In this document: in pieces, positions 33,712 through 42,704 of the stretch
Numbering within the stretch: the stretch's first letter is position 1
How the letters are laid out: every line of letters begins with the position of its first letter
Origin: Cymbomonas tetramitiformis
Lineage: Eukaryota; Chlorophyta; Pyramimonadophyceae; Pyramimonadales; Pyramimonadaceae
Reading direction: 5' to 3'
Length of the DNA stretch: 64,000 bases
Assembly (NCBI GenBank): GCA_001247695.2
Contig: LGRX02035399.1
Coordinates: 24,567 to 88,566 of the forward strand
Position numbers and translations under genes: made by a program
Notes under the pieces: model-generated
Seen by the model: only the letters and a program-made list of their open reading frames with translations
Told to the model about the DNA's origin: nothing
Database searches by the model: none

Positions 33712-36700
33712 ATGCAAAACTCTCACATGCAAGCCCAAATTTCTCACAAAGGCAATATTACAACGATATCTAATCAGCTGCGTTTGAAATTGTTTCAGAA
33801 AAAGGATGAAAATGGAATCAATATAGAAGACTTTTCTATTTTAGAAAAACATTATGAAACTAATATATTTGTTTGGGGTATCACCGAACGACTTAGCGGT
33901 GAACCAATTATGTATTATCCTCCATACTTCAATGAGCATAATGAATACTCAAGTTACAACGATAGTTATCACATTCTTTTACATGACAATCATTATGAGC
34001 CCATCACACGTATCGACTGTTTTAGAGGCAAAACTTATAGACCGTCGTGTCCTCAATGCAAGTCTCAGAAATGTATCTTTGCAAACAAAGAGACACGATT
34101 AACACCGAAAAACAAACAATGGCATCACTGTAAAATATGCAATCGTAAGTTCATGAACGAAGAATGTTACAATCTTCATAAGGAATTAGTTACCTGTGCT
34201 AATGTACACAAATGTAAATTGTGCAATGTTATCTTTAGTTCTAAAGAAAAACATATATGTGGATATAAGGCCTGTCCTAATTGTAAGATAGTTTGTAATC
34301 TGCACGAACACAAGTGTTACATGACCAAAGTTGATCCAAAAGCTATATTGAATTATAAAACCATTGTTTGTTTTGATTTTGAAACAATGAATGACAACGG
34401 CAAATTGATTGTCAATCATTGCGAGAGCCAATATTACGATGGTTCATTTGTGATTCACAAAACAATAGATGACTTTCTGGAATGGGTATATTTGAAGAAG
34501 CACCATGATCATACATTCATCGCCCATTGTGGATCTAAGTTTGATTTCCGATTGATAGTAGAACATATCATCAATGTACAAAGAAAGCCTCCACAAGATA
34601 TATTGTACACAGGTGCAGACATTCTATGTATGAAAGTCGGAAATGTACGATTTATCGATTCTTATATGTTCATGGCAAGACCATTGCATAGTCTTCCAGA
34701 AATGTTCGGTTTTGATCATGAAATATCAAAAGGATACTACCCCCATCTTTTCAATACTAAAGAAAATGAAAATTATGTATATTTGTATCCCGATATTAAA
34801 TATTATAATCCAGAGATCTTGCAGCCTGATGCATATAAGAAATTGTTCGATTGGTGGTATGAAAGAAAGAGTAAATGTTTTATTTTCGATAATAAAAAAG
34901 AACTTGCAAGATATTGTCATGATGACGTGACGATATTACGACGTGCGGTCTTTGCCTTTAGAGAATGTTTTCTCAAGATTACCAAAAACAAGTTCGATCC
35001 ATTCAGTTATCTTACCTTAGCTCAATTGGCTGTCAACATATGGAGAAATGAGTGTATGCCTGAAAACACCGTGGGTATATTGCAATCGTTAACAAAATCT
35101 CAAAATGCATCTATCAAAGAAAATCAATGGTTAGATTATATAATACACACAACGTCGGCAAAGCTTGTCATAGATTTGGATGGTAAACGAAACTATAAAC
35201 TCAAAGATTTACATATATATGTTGATGGTTATGATAAGGATACTAACACTGTTTATGAGTTCCTGGGATCATGGTTCCATGCCGATCTTACAAAGTATCA
35301 TAAAGACGATATTCAATATCAACAAGGTCGGAAATCTGGCATGACATTTGGCGAAGTCAATCGTCAAACGATGAAACGATTAAAGGACATCAAAGCAGCT
35401 GGTTATAATCTTGTATATATATGGGAATCTGAATGGGATTCACAAGTTGCTCAGTTGAAAAATTCTGAAGTTGGTAATGCATTCCTAGAAAGACAGAGAC
35501 TTGCTTCGCCGATCATCGATAGAGACTCGTATCACGGAGCCAGAGTTGATTTAGGTAAGTTGTTTTATAAATGTCAAGAGAAAGAACATATCAGATATCA
35601 AGATTTCAATTCCATGTATCCTTCGGTGATGAAAACAAAACAATATCCCAAAGGTCACCCGGAGATAATTAGAGATGTCAAAACTGTGGACATTCATGGC
35701 TACTTTGGATTGGTGAAATGCAAGGTACAGCCACCATCACATCTTAAATTTGGTGTGTTACCGTACGCTACGAACAAATTAATCTTTCCGTTGTATGAAA
35801 TGGTCGGAACATGGACCACGGTTGAATTGGAGAAGGCTATCGAAAAGGGTTATAAAATTATTGACATATATGAAATTAAGCATTGGAAGGAGACTTCCAC
35901 CGATCTATTTGCAGGTTACATCGATAAGTTTTTAAAACTCAAGACTGAATCATCAAAATTGCCCGAAGGAAACATTGATACATTTATCAAAGACTTTGAG
36001 TTTCATGAAGGTATCAAGTTAGATAAACGTAATCTCAAATTCAATCCCGGAATTAGACAGGTTGCCAAAGATATGCAAAATATATTATATGGTAAACTTG
36101 GTGAACGATGTAATAAAGCTAAAAGTAAGGTCATTCAAAATCCAGGTGAATTCTACAATACAATTAGTAACAAACGGTATGATTGTAAATATGAATTTAT
36201 TGGATCTGAAGAGAATGAGATGGTATTGATGAATTTTACCGAGAATTCTGAAGTCTTTGCCGATACAAGATTTTCAACGAACGAAGTATTGGCCGCGTTC
36301 ATAACCAGCTATGGAAGATTGAAATTGTATGAGCTTATGGAAGTTGTGGGTTATGATAACGTATTGTACTTCGATACTGATTCTATTATATACACGGAAA
36401 CCGAAGAGAATTATCACGTATATCATGGTACTGGTTATCGACAACCATGGCATGGTTATCTCAAATGTGAACTTCAAGAATTAGAAGAAGAACATGGAAA
36501 GTGTGTTGAATTTTTGAGCACTGGACCAAAGTCGTATAGCTTAAAGTTCAACGATGGATATTGTATGACGAAGATAAAAGGGTTCTCTTTGAGTGTGGAA
36601 AACTTAGAACATATCAATCATGATGTTATGAAACATATGATTATAAATCAAAGGAATGACGGCGTTAAAATGAATAATCTTGTGATAAGACATGTACCAA

Positions 36701-36804
36701 ACTCGTTATCATTGGAAGTCAGATCGGAATCGAAGACATTCAATTTCATCTACGATAAAGGAAACATCGATTGGAAGACATGGGAGATTTTACCGTTGTC
36801 ATAA
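33712..36804 (+). CDS. polB: Protein-primed-type family B DNA polymerase (viral)
   Basis: 1030 residues. It replicates linear viral genomes from a protein primer in polintons, virophages and polinton-like viruses (family knowledge). Visible order: an N-terminal zinc-binding region (CPQCKSQKC near 114, CKICNRKF near 139, further C/H pairs to about 195); exonuclease Exo I FDFETM near 220, Exo II HCGSKFDFR and Exo III YCHDDVTIL; an insertion at about 503-585 with YEFLGSWFHADLTKY and YIWESEWD that resembles the Vsr/PD-(D/E)XK-like insertion of polinton polymerases (inference); motif A DFNSMYPSV near 630; motif B QNILYGKLG near 789; motif C YFDTDSIIY near 885. All catalytic acidic residues are present. 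AT-rich codons contrast with the flanks. The stop overlaps a hairpin. No TATACA motif precedes the ATG, unlike most of the later genes. Confidence 0.95.
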   Translation: MQNSHMQAQISHKGNITTISNQLRLKLFQKKDENGINIEDFSILEKHYETNIFVWGITERLSGEPIMYYPPYFNEHNEYSSYNDSYHILLHDNHYEPITRIDCFRGKTYRPSCPQCKSQKCIFANKETRLTPKNKQWHHCKICNRKFMNEECYNLHKELVTCANVHKCKLCNVIFSSKEKHICGYKACPNCKIVCNLHEHKCYMTKVDPKAILNYKTIVCFDFETMNDNGKLIVNHCESQYYDGSFVIHKTIDDFLEWVYLKKHHDHTFIAHCGSKFDFRLIVEHIINVQRKPPQDILYTGADILCMKVGNVRFIDSYMFMARPLHSLPEMFGFDHEISKGYYPHLFNTKENENYVYLYPDIKYYNPEILQPDAYKKLFDWWYERKSKCFIFDNKKELARYCHDDVTILRRAVFAFRECFLKITKNKFDPFSYLTLAQLAVNIWRNECMPENTVGILQSLTKSQNASIKENQWLDYIIHTTSAKLVIDLDGKRNYKLKDLHIYVDGYDKDTNTVYEFLGSWFHADLTKYHKDDIQYQQGRKSGMTFGEVNRQTMKRLKDIKAAGYNLVYIWESEWDSQVAQLKNSEVGNAFLERQRLASPIIDRDSYHGARVDLGKLFYKCQEKEHIRYQDFNSMYPSVMKTKQYPKGHPEIIRDVKTVDIHGYFGLVKCKVQPPSHLKFGVLPYATNKLIFPLYEMVGTWTTVELEKAIEKGYKIIDIYEIKHWKETSTDLFAGYIDKFLKLKTESSKLPEGNIDTFIKDFEFHEGIKLDKRNLKFNPGIRQVAKDMQNILYGKLGERCNKAKSKVIQNPGEFYNTISNKRYDCKYEFIGSEENEMVLMNFTENSEVFADTRFSTNEVLAAFITSYGRLKLYELMEVVGYDNVLYFDTDSIIYTETEENYHVYHGTGYRQPWHGYLKCELQELEEEHGKCVEFLSTGPKSYSLKFNDGYCMTKIKGFSLSVENLEHINHDVMKHMIINQRNDGVKMNNLVIRHVPNSLSLEVRSESKTFNFIYDKGNIDWKTWEILPLS

Positions 36805-36849
36805 AGTGAAAGTTTATATTACTATAATAATGAATCTCTAATTATGACA
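36796..36849. terminator. Hairpin between convergent polB and DUF5754-like gene
   Basis: TGTCATAA (36797-36804, containing the polB stop) pairs with TTATGACA (36842-36849). The sequence AATCTCTAATTATGACA also follows the lipase stop at 40606-40623. It may act as a 3'-end or polyadenylation hairpin for both convergent genes (inference, by analogy with the hairpin rule in mimiviruses). Confidence 0.5.
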
Positions 36850-36851
36850 CT

Positions 36852-37130
36852 CTACCATAACAATCGATCTGCATAATATCCATTGCTCCCGACCACATTT
36901 CGGTCTTTCTTATGTCTCAGTTTGTACAATCGACGTCGCTCATCGGCATACTCTTTACCCTTAGTAGAAATGTATGTAGGATAATCAGCAGCACCTCGCT
37001 GTCCAATCTGTGCTACCAATTTACCATCCTTGAAAACATCAATCTTTTTACTTTGATTATTTGACGGACTGATCTTTACACCGAGTTTCCGTGCTTGACT
37101 TTTTGTGTAAGCTTTGATTTGATATGTCAT
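36852..37130 (-). CDS. DUF5754-like small viral protein
   Basis: 92 residues: MTYQIKAYTKSQARKLGV at the start, KIDVFKDGKLVAQIGQ in the middle, then ADYPTYISTKGKEYADERRR and a GYYADRLLW end. This pattern matches the small uncharacterised protein DUF5754 found in large DNA viruses, virophages and polinton-like viruses (recalled, not searched). Function is unknown; the basic YADERRR segment suggests nucleic-acid contact. It is the only viral gene on the minus strand. It diverges from the integrase with a shared 32-bp promoter region and converges on polB. Confidence 0.8.
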   Translation of the reverse strand: MTYQIKAYTKSQARKLGVKISPSNNQSKKIDVFKDGKLVAQIGQRGAADYPTYISTKGKEYADERRRLYKLRHKKDRNVVGSNGYYADRLLW

Positions 37131-37162
37131 TGTATACTATATGTAAGACTATATTATATAGT
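37131..37162. promoter_or_regulatory. Divergent viral promoter region
   Basis: All 32 bases between the two start codons are AT-rich. The minus gene has TATACA directly before its ATG (plus-strand TGTATA at 37131-37136). The plus gene has TATATTATATAGT directly before its ATG. The same TATACA-before-ATG arrangement recurs at other viral genes. Confidence 0.5.
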
Positions 37163-38473
37163 ATGACAAGTAAACCAATATCTGAAAGTAGACTTCAAGA
37201 GTTATACCTGGACCCGAAGATCGGAATGAGCGGTGCCAGTGCATTCACCAAAAAACTTAAGGCACAAGGCTATAAGGTCACGGAATCTCAGGTCAAGGCT
37301 GCCATATCGAAGACTGAAACATCTCAGGTATTAGCACAACCCAAAAGAGTATCTCGTAAAGATTACTTTCCAATATACGGACCTGTAAATAAGAATAGCA
37401 TCCAAGCAGACTTGGCGTTTTTACCAAGAGAGAAGTCAGTAAATAAAGGATTTGCCGTGATATTAACTGCTGTAAATATTAACACAAACAGAGCCTATGC
37501 TATCCCTCTCAAATCCAAGACGGTCAGAGATAAGAATGATAAAAGATCGGAGGATGTGGAAGGTATCGTTCCTGCCATGAGAAAATTGATAACCGAAACG
37601 AAAATGAATACCCTTACAACTGATCTTGGATCTGAATTTACAAACAAACAGGTCCAAGCATTGTTAAAAGAGAAAGGTATCAAACATTACACATCTCAGG
37701 CTGAAGATCACTCAAGGCAAGGGAAGATCGAACGCTTTAACCGCACATTGAAGAGTAAACTCGAAAGAGTATTTGCATCCACAGGTAAGTCTAATTGGGT
37801 TGACTATCTCGATAACATTGTTGATAATTATAACGAAACAACTAATCAAGGTAATATTAATGATACTCCTCCCGATGACATGAATAAGAATCGTGTTATT
37901 AGAAGTGTCTTGTTAAAACGTAATGAGACTGCCAAATTGTTACAAAAATTAGATATAAAGCCAGGTGATCGAGTTCGATTGCGTGTGACCAAGAAGGTTT
38001 TCGATAAAGAGAAAAGGCAATGGTCTACCGAAGTTTATAAAGTCAAAAGTAGATATGGTTTATCGTTCATTATAGAAGATGGTGATGGCGATACCTTGAG
38101 TCGGAAATACAAACCCCGAGAGCTTCTTGAAGTACAAGGACCTGTTTCAAAACCATCCAAAGAAACCCGTAGTACTAAAAGTACTGATATCAAAAACGTT
38201 GCAAAATCTGAGCGTGCCTTAAAGAAAGAGGGCATTGAAAGTAACACTGAAGGTAAACAAAAAAGGAATTATGATGATTATGAAGTAAATGTATTTATCA
38301 GCGACAAAAAATCTCCTAATTATCAAAAAACTCTAAAAGGATATCTAAAATTGAATCAATCTAAAAAGAGCAAGCGTAAATACCAATTGATCTTCTATGA
38401 CAAATCGGAAGAGAATGAGTTCGTTGATATACCAGATCCAGAAATTAAGTTATTGAAAAAAAGAAAAACGTAA
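37163..38473 (+). CDS. Retrovirus-like (DDE) integrase of the viral element
   Basis: 436 residues from the ATG at 37163 (MTSKPISESR). An upstream in-frame ATG exists at 37124 but lies inside the divergent gene, so I prefer 37163. It inserts the viral DNA into the host genome. The core reads IQADLAFLP (D near 83), TTDLGSEFTNKQ (D near 153) and GKIERFNRTLK (E near 189), the D,D-35-E triad. An SH3/chromo-like C-terminal module (GDRVRLRVTK to YKPRELLEV, about 268-330) follows, then a lysine-rich tail with LLKKRKT. This layout is typical of polinton integrases. The frame is intact. Confidence 0.92.
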   Translation: MTSKPISESRLQELYLDPKIGMSGASAFTKKLKAQGYKVTESQVKAAISKTETSQVLAQPKRVSRKDYFPIYGPVNKNSIQADLAFLPREKSVNKGFAVILTAVNINTNRAYAIPLKSKTVRDKNDKRSEDVEGIVPAMRKLITETKMNTLTTDLGSEFTNKQVQALLKEKGIKHYTSQAEDHSRQGKIERFNRTLKSKLERVFASTGKSNWVDYLDNIVDNYNETTNQGNINDTPPDDMNKNRVIRSVLLKRNETAKLLQKLDIKPGDRVRLRVTKKVFDKEKRQWSTEVYKVKSRYGLSFIIEDGDGDTLSRKYKPRELLEVQGPVSKPSKETRSTKSTDIKNVAKSERALKKEGIESNTEGKQKRNYDDYEVNVFISDKKSPNYQKTLKGYLKLNQSKKSKRKYQLIFYDKSEENEFVDIPDPEIKLLKKRKT

Positions 38474-38636
38474 TATATATAAATGACCAAATCATCATAC
38501 TGTGGTTTTAAAGGACAGGACAGCTTCGTCGTTTTGGACGTATAGCCATTGTCGCTGCAAACAACCATACACCAGGCAATCACCATGCCGGACCTAGTAA
38601 TAGTAGATAACGGTGTTTTTTTTCTATATTATTTTA
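38474..38636. promoter_or_regulatory. Short viral intergenic region
   Basis: About 160 AT-rich bases. TCTATATTATTTTA stands immediately before the ATG at 38637 and is the likely promoter of the next gene. Confidence 0.4.
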
Positions 38637-39236
38637 ATGAGAACAATATTGACCGATGAGGTGGGACGTAAGAACTGCCTTAAAATGATGGGAGTAGCCA
38701 ATGGATCAAACGGTAATGATCTTTTTAAAGGATATGGTAAACTTGCTAAAAACAATTATGTAATCACCATGCCTTCACAAAACAGTGCGATATTCTACAA
38801 CACTCTGAGAGATTCAGGGATAAATACCAATGCATTAGTGAGAGATATTCAGGACTATAGCGGTGGTATTAATACAACCATTCCTGGTGTTATGATGACA
38901 ATGTCTCAAGAAGATATAGATAATCAAGCGTTGCAGAAACTCAAACAAGACGCTCAAGATCGGGATGCCATGGTCGCAGATGCATCCAAAGATTTATTAC
39001 CAAGCACTCCTGAAGCTGGAACGTCACGCGATACTGGACCGGGTTCACGTCTGCGAAAGGAAGCAACCGAACTATTACAAAGTGATATAATGGCTTCTCC
39101 AAGCCGGTTTGGAAATTTTGCAGCTAACAGAATTATCACAAGAAGTATGACGACAGCGGCACCTCCATCCCCTTTACAAAGAATTGGAAATTATATAACG
39201 GGAGCTGATCTTACTCCCAAATCAAAAACTCCTTAA
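38637..39236 (+). CDS. Unrecognised viral protein (199 aa)
   Basis: Start chosen at MRTILTDEVGRKN because TCTATATTATTTTA lies directly before it; an in-frame ATG 24 bases earlier would place the start inside that AT-rich motif. The N-terminal part has KMMGVANGSNGNDLFKGYGK and a YVITMPSQNSAIFYNTL stretch. The rest is low in hydrophobics, rich in S, T and P, and basic near the end (SRLRKEATELL). No membrane segment is seen. A minor virion or regulatory protein is possible, but I do not recognise it. The stop is five bases before the lipase ATG, so the two are probably co-transcribed. Confidence 0.75.
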   Translation: MRTILTDEVGRKNCLKMMGVANGSNGNDLFKGYGKLAKNNYVITMPSQNSAIFYNTLRDSGINTNALVRDIQDYSGGINTTIPGVMMTMSQEDIDNQALQKLKQDAQDRDAMVADASKDLLPSTPEAGTSRDTGPGSRLRKEATELLQSDIMASPSRFGNFAANRIITRSMTTAAPPSPLQRIGNYITGADLTPKSKTP

Positions 39237-39241
39237 TAGTA

Positions 39242-40579
39242 ATGCAAGTACCTTGTAATCAAAGCTATCAATCGAACGTTTATTGTAGGCCGTTGAGCAC
39301 TTTATCATTGTTTAGTAGTAATGATACACAATCATCAAATCGTAGTGCCTTTGGCAATAGTAATGCACCTTTCAAATCTATGGTCACAGTCAAGAGTAAA
39401 CCAATTATGAAACATGACGATGTTGACAAGTATGCACAAAGGGATACCTCTAATTTGCTGAATGTCTTGAGCCAAGACGCAATCAAATTGCCAGGTACCG
39501 CTTTAAACAAAATCTTTGGTCCTAACATCACATCTCCGGACAATACTACACAAACGAAATATGCACGAGCATCAGATGTTTCCTATGCATACAGCTATGG
39601 TGATAAAACACGTCTAAAAGGTATCATGAAAGGACTTCCAGGTTATTACGTAGACCAAAGTTTGTCGGGTAGAAACTCTACGACGTTGGTCAATCCTAAA
39701 ACACGAGACGTTATTGTCGCTTACCGAGGTAGCGACGCAGAGTTTGCCAGTCTTAACACTCTTGCCCAGGACATTTCACGCGGACAAAACGTAGAAGATT
39801 GGTATGTCAACCTTTTGACACTGATGAAACAACAACGTAGTACATCGAGATATCAAGAAGCACAACAACGATTTGACGATGTCAAAATGAAATATGGTGG
39901 ATATAAGTTATCAGTTACCGGGCACTCGAACGGTGGTGGTCAAAGTAATTATATAGCCGAAGTCAACAACGTGGAAGGGCATCATTTCAACCCAGCAATA
40001 AATCCTTTGCAAGAACCGATAAACACTCCCACTGAAAAACAAGTGTTATACTCAACAGAAGGCGATCTCGTTTCATTACCGGCACGATTGAAACCACATC
40101 CCAAGAGCAATTACGATATCGTACATGTCAACCCAAAGGTTGGCACAGAAAACAATTTGACAAAGCTGCATAGTGTTAAACAAATGTACTCAGATACACC
40201 GGAGTCTACTCGCGTCAGTACAGCAAGGTCTCGTTACGGCTTCGCGAACGCAATGACGGGATCAGCTTTAGGTGGTTATTTGGGATATTATACTCCGACT
40301 GACAGCAACGACGAACGTATCTTTAGGACCACTCAAGGTCTACTAGAACCAATCTTGTTATCAGAAACTCCCAACGTGAACTTCACTGATTTCATGAATG
40401 TTATGGGTGTTAAAGAAAGCTTAGGCGAGAAGAATTACATACGTGAAAAATTAGGGTTGAGTCCTATAGAACAAAAACAATTAACAGAAGTGCCGGTCTA
40501 TGACCCAATCACAGAGATGATACGTCAAGCCACGGGTCGTGCTGACCAAGATAAGGAGTTGTTTGATAATTTGTCATAA
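39242..40579 (+). CDS. Class 3 lipase-like alpha/beta hydrolase (viral)
   Basis: 445 residues. The nucleophile elbow is VTGHSNGGG with Ser near 228, preceded by VIVAYRGS (oxyanion-side strand) and QNVEDWYVNL. Further on, STEGDLVSLPARL offers the catalytic Asp and TKLHSVKQMYS the His, in the order expected for class 3 lipases. Related hydrolases are known in some virophages and polinton-like viruses, where a role in breaching host membranes has been suggested; the role here is inference. There is no signal peptide. The C-terminal 100 residues are helical and unassigned. The stop overlaps a hairpin like that of polB. Confidence 0.85.
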   Translation: MQVPCNQSYQSNVYCRPLSTLSLFSSNDTQSSNRSAFGNSNAPFKSMVTVKSKPIMKHDDVDKYAQRDTSNLLNVLSQDAIKLPGTALNKIFGPNITSPDNTTQTKYARASDVSYAYSYGDKTRLKGIMKGLPGYYVDQSLSGRNSTTLVNPKTRDVIVAYRGSDAEFASLNTLAQDISRGQNVEDWYVNLLTLMKQQRSTSRYQEAQQRFDDVKMKYGGYKLSVTGHSNGGGQSNYIAEVNNVEGHHFNPAINPLQEPINTPTEKQVLYSTEGDLVSLPARLKPHPKSNYDIVHVNPKVGTENNLTKLHSVKQMYSDTPESTRVSTARSRYGFANAMTGSALGGYLGYYTPTDSNDERIFRTTQGLLEPILLSETPNVNFTDFMNVMGVKESLGEKNYIREKLGLSPIEQKQLTEVPVYDPITEMIRQATGRADQDKELFDNLS

Positions 40580-40625
40580 AGTCAGATCTTAATTTACTAT
40601 ATACATCAATCTCTAATTATGACAA
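40571..40625 (+). terminator. Hairpin overlapping the lipase stop codon
   Basis: TTGTCATAA (40571-40579, containing the stop TAA) pairs perfectly with TTATGACAA (40617-40625). The loop contains AATCTCTAA, as in the polB hairpin. Confidence 0.5.
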
Positions 40626-40642
40626 AACTTTTAAATTTATTC

Positions 40643-40654
40643 TCTATATATTAC
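40643..40654 (+). promoter_or_regulatory. Viral promoter motif TCTATATATTAC
   Basis: Lies directly before the ATG at 40656, in the position of the TATACA motif of other genes. Confidence 0.4.
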
Positions 40655-40655
40655 A

Positions 40656-40925
40656 ATGGATCGCAAAGAATTGATACGACTGGCTAAACTTCAATATCCT
40701 GATATCAAAGAAACTCATATTCAATTGCTCGTGGATGATTATATCAAACGTCCCGACTATTACGATGACTTGTATAACGGCAATATCATTGAGGAACCGA
40801 AACCTTTAGATCGAGATACTGTTGATTCCATCGGCAACAATGTGAACATCAGCACATTTGAAACAAATGTGCCCTGTGTTGCTGGAAAAGATAATTGTTA
40901 TATTAATATAGATGAGCGTGATTAG
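40656..40925 (+). CDS. Unrecognised small acidic viral protein (89 aa)
   Basis: It opens with MDRKELIRLAKLQYPDIKET, a helical start, followed by a DDYIKRPDYYDDLYNGN segment. The C-terminal third has two cysteines in VPCVAGKDNCY. Strongly acidic; no membrane segment. Its last 14 bases overlap the start of the next gene, indicating translational coupling or a shared message. I do not recognise the family. Confidence 0.7.
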   Translation: MDRKELIRLAKLQYPDIKETHIQLLVDDYIKRPDYYDDLYNGNIIEEPKPLDRDTVDSIGNNVNISTFETNVPCVAGKDNCYINIDERD

Positions 40926-41919
40926 TACGAGAACGTTATTCTTGTCTTCGGAAGACAATAGCAATGGAGACGCACGTGTGCTTCAGATGAACATTCCTAC
41001 ACAATTAACAAGTTATCGACCACAAACCAAACTGAGATTGACATTGAATACTTTTTCATGTGCAAAGACATGGTATAGTATTAACGAAACAAATGGCATC
41101 TTTTACGTGGGTGACACGGTTGCTAATACTCTAAGTGAAGTAAAAATACCTTATGCAAATTATACTGAGTTGGATCAATTCACATCTGAATTGGCCAACG
41201 CTATAAAAACTGCTATTGGTGGTACTATACAAACAGTTACCGTCACTTACAATAAAGATCAGAATGGGGTTATTGATTACCAGAACAAATTTCGTATAGT
41301 ATTACAACCACCTCAACCCGATATCAAATTTGTAGCATTTAGCATCAGCGGTGATTTTCAGGCTTTACCGGGAAGTAACTTACAAAATGCCTTACAATCA
41401 GTTTCCACAGCTGGGAAATACAACGATTCTGACCAAGTACTCGGAGGGCGTGTGAATAGAAGCACGGCTGCTTTGGCAGAAATATCTCAACTGATAGAGT
41501 TGTTTGAAACTCAATATTTGATTACTAGCACGGTTTGTAAGTCAATATATCCATGCAACATTCAAACAAACGATGCATTATACCTTAGAATAACATCATT
41601 ACCTACACACAATATAGAATCAACCAATCTTTCTACCTTTACCAACAGTAATGAAATGATTAGCTCTGATATATGGGCGAAAATATTACTACCGAGTGAT
41701 ACAACGACAGATTTCATAAGATACATAGATCCAAATGATAACTTTGTTATTGAGGTATCGGGGTCTCAATTCACTTCATTTAGAATAACACTAACAGATT
41801 CAAAAGCGAGGTTGATTACATTAGCATCTCCGACCCAAGCAAGTGATGGCAGTATTAACTATTCATTGAGCATCAAAGTTGAAGAATTAGCACCAATAGG
41901 CCTCTCCGATATTTTATAA
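40912..41919 (+). CDS. Probable virion structural protein (335 aa)
   Basis: The frame starts inside the upstream stop region (ATGAGCGTGATTAG). N-terminal pattern: RTLFLSSEDNSNGDARVLQM, then LRLTLNTFSCAKTWYSINET and NGIFYVGDT, followed by a YANYTELDQF segment. This beta-rich start with a TWYSIN block resembles structural proteins next to the capsid gene in polinton-like and giant viruses. It could be a penton or fibre-type protein; I cannot decide from sequence alone. The position immediately before the major capsid gene supports a structural role. Frame intact; no signal peptide. Confidence 0.65.
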   Translation: MSVISTRTLFLSSEDNSNGDARVLQMNIPTQLTSYRPQTKLRLTLNTFSCAKTWYSINETNGIFYVGDTVANTLSEVKIPYANYTELDQFTSELANAIKTAIGGTIQTVTVTYNKDQNGVIDYQNKFRIVLQPPQPDIKFVAFSISGDFQALPGSNLQNALQSVSTAGKYNDSDQVLGGRVNRSTAALAEISQLIELFETQYLITSTVCKSIYPCNIQTNDALYLRITSLPTHNIESTNLSTFTNSNEMISSDIWAKILLPSDTTTDFIRYIDPNDNFVIEVSGSQFTSFRITLTDSKARLITLASPTQASDGSINYSLSIKVEELAPIGLSDIL

Positions 41920-41937
41920 TCTATACTATATACAAAA
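41920..41937 (+). promoter_or_regulatory. Promoter motif of the capsid gene
   Basis: TCTATACTATATACAAAA fills the whole gap between the previous stop and the ATG at 41938. It has both the TCTA and TATACA elements seen before other viral genes. Confidence 0.5.
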
Positions 41938-42076
41938 ATGAGTCTGCCAATGAGTTTAGCATATGGCCTTTCAAAAATGAACTCGTATTCAACTAATTAT
42001 TTCAGATTAGAAACTACTAACCTTACCGAAGCATCAAGATATAGTACCATTACTTTGAATCTACCTGTAAATTCAA
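41938..42076 (+). pseudogene. MCP: Major capsid protein, 5' part (interrupted)
   Basis: The first 46 codons (MSLPMSLAYGLSKMNS and on to LNLPVNS) are cut by an LTR retrotransposon inserted at 42077. Reading continues into the LTR for 16 codons and stops at 42126. The rest of the gene resumes at 45312 after one copy of the TTCAA target repeat. Phase is preserved: one base of a codon lies left of the element and two lie right of it. The gene is otherwise undamaged, but this copy cannot make capsid protein unless the element were removed. Confidence 0.85.
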
Positions 42077-42312
42077 TGCTGGACTTTAGGTTCAGGGTTA
42101 TTATTATGGGCTCTGGTAGCCCCTAGCCTGACCCGTCTCTGATCGGAACCGTGACTCCGCTAGTAGCTAGGATGACAGTACAGTAGTACTGTACTGTCAA
42201 TCATTACTTCGTATTATCCGGGTTTCCGAGATGCATGATAAAAGCACTCGGCCGGACTGATTATGGGAGCTTAGCCAGTTTGTTTTCACCGAGCGGAACA
42301 CCTGTTCTCGCA
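42077..42312 (+). repeat. 5' LTR of the gag-only element
   Basis: 236 bp, TGCTGG...TCTCGCA. Contains the palindrome ACAGTACAGTAGTACTGTACTG at 42175-42196. Confidence 0.92.
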
Positions 42313-42704
42313 GGTTATGCGCGTCACCACTTCCCTAGTAATTCTGATGGCACAGCGCCTAGCTGTTGCCATGTTTGGCTAAGTTTTGACACAGAGATGG
42401 GGTGGGCGCCCCCTTAGACAGTAGTTCGTCTTTCCGCGGTATGGCCTCTTTTTGAAGTGGAGATCAGTTTATGGAACATTTTTCGGCAGCAGTATCGTCG
42501 CTCGCTATGGCTTCTTTTTACGTTTCACCTGGCCGGTGGAGAGGGCATTCCGCGTAATGTGGGTCGCAACCACTTTTAGCCAATCGGCTCATGACCTGTT
42601 TGATGTTGTTTTTACCGCTGAGACTTCTGCAGGATTGGCCGCTGCAACATGCTTACTACTGTCGCTCCGTTAGCCCGCGACCCCATCTTGCCGTCATTTT
42701 TACT

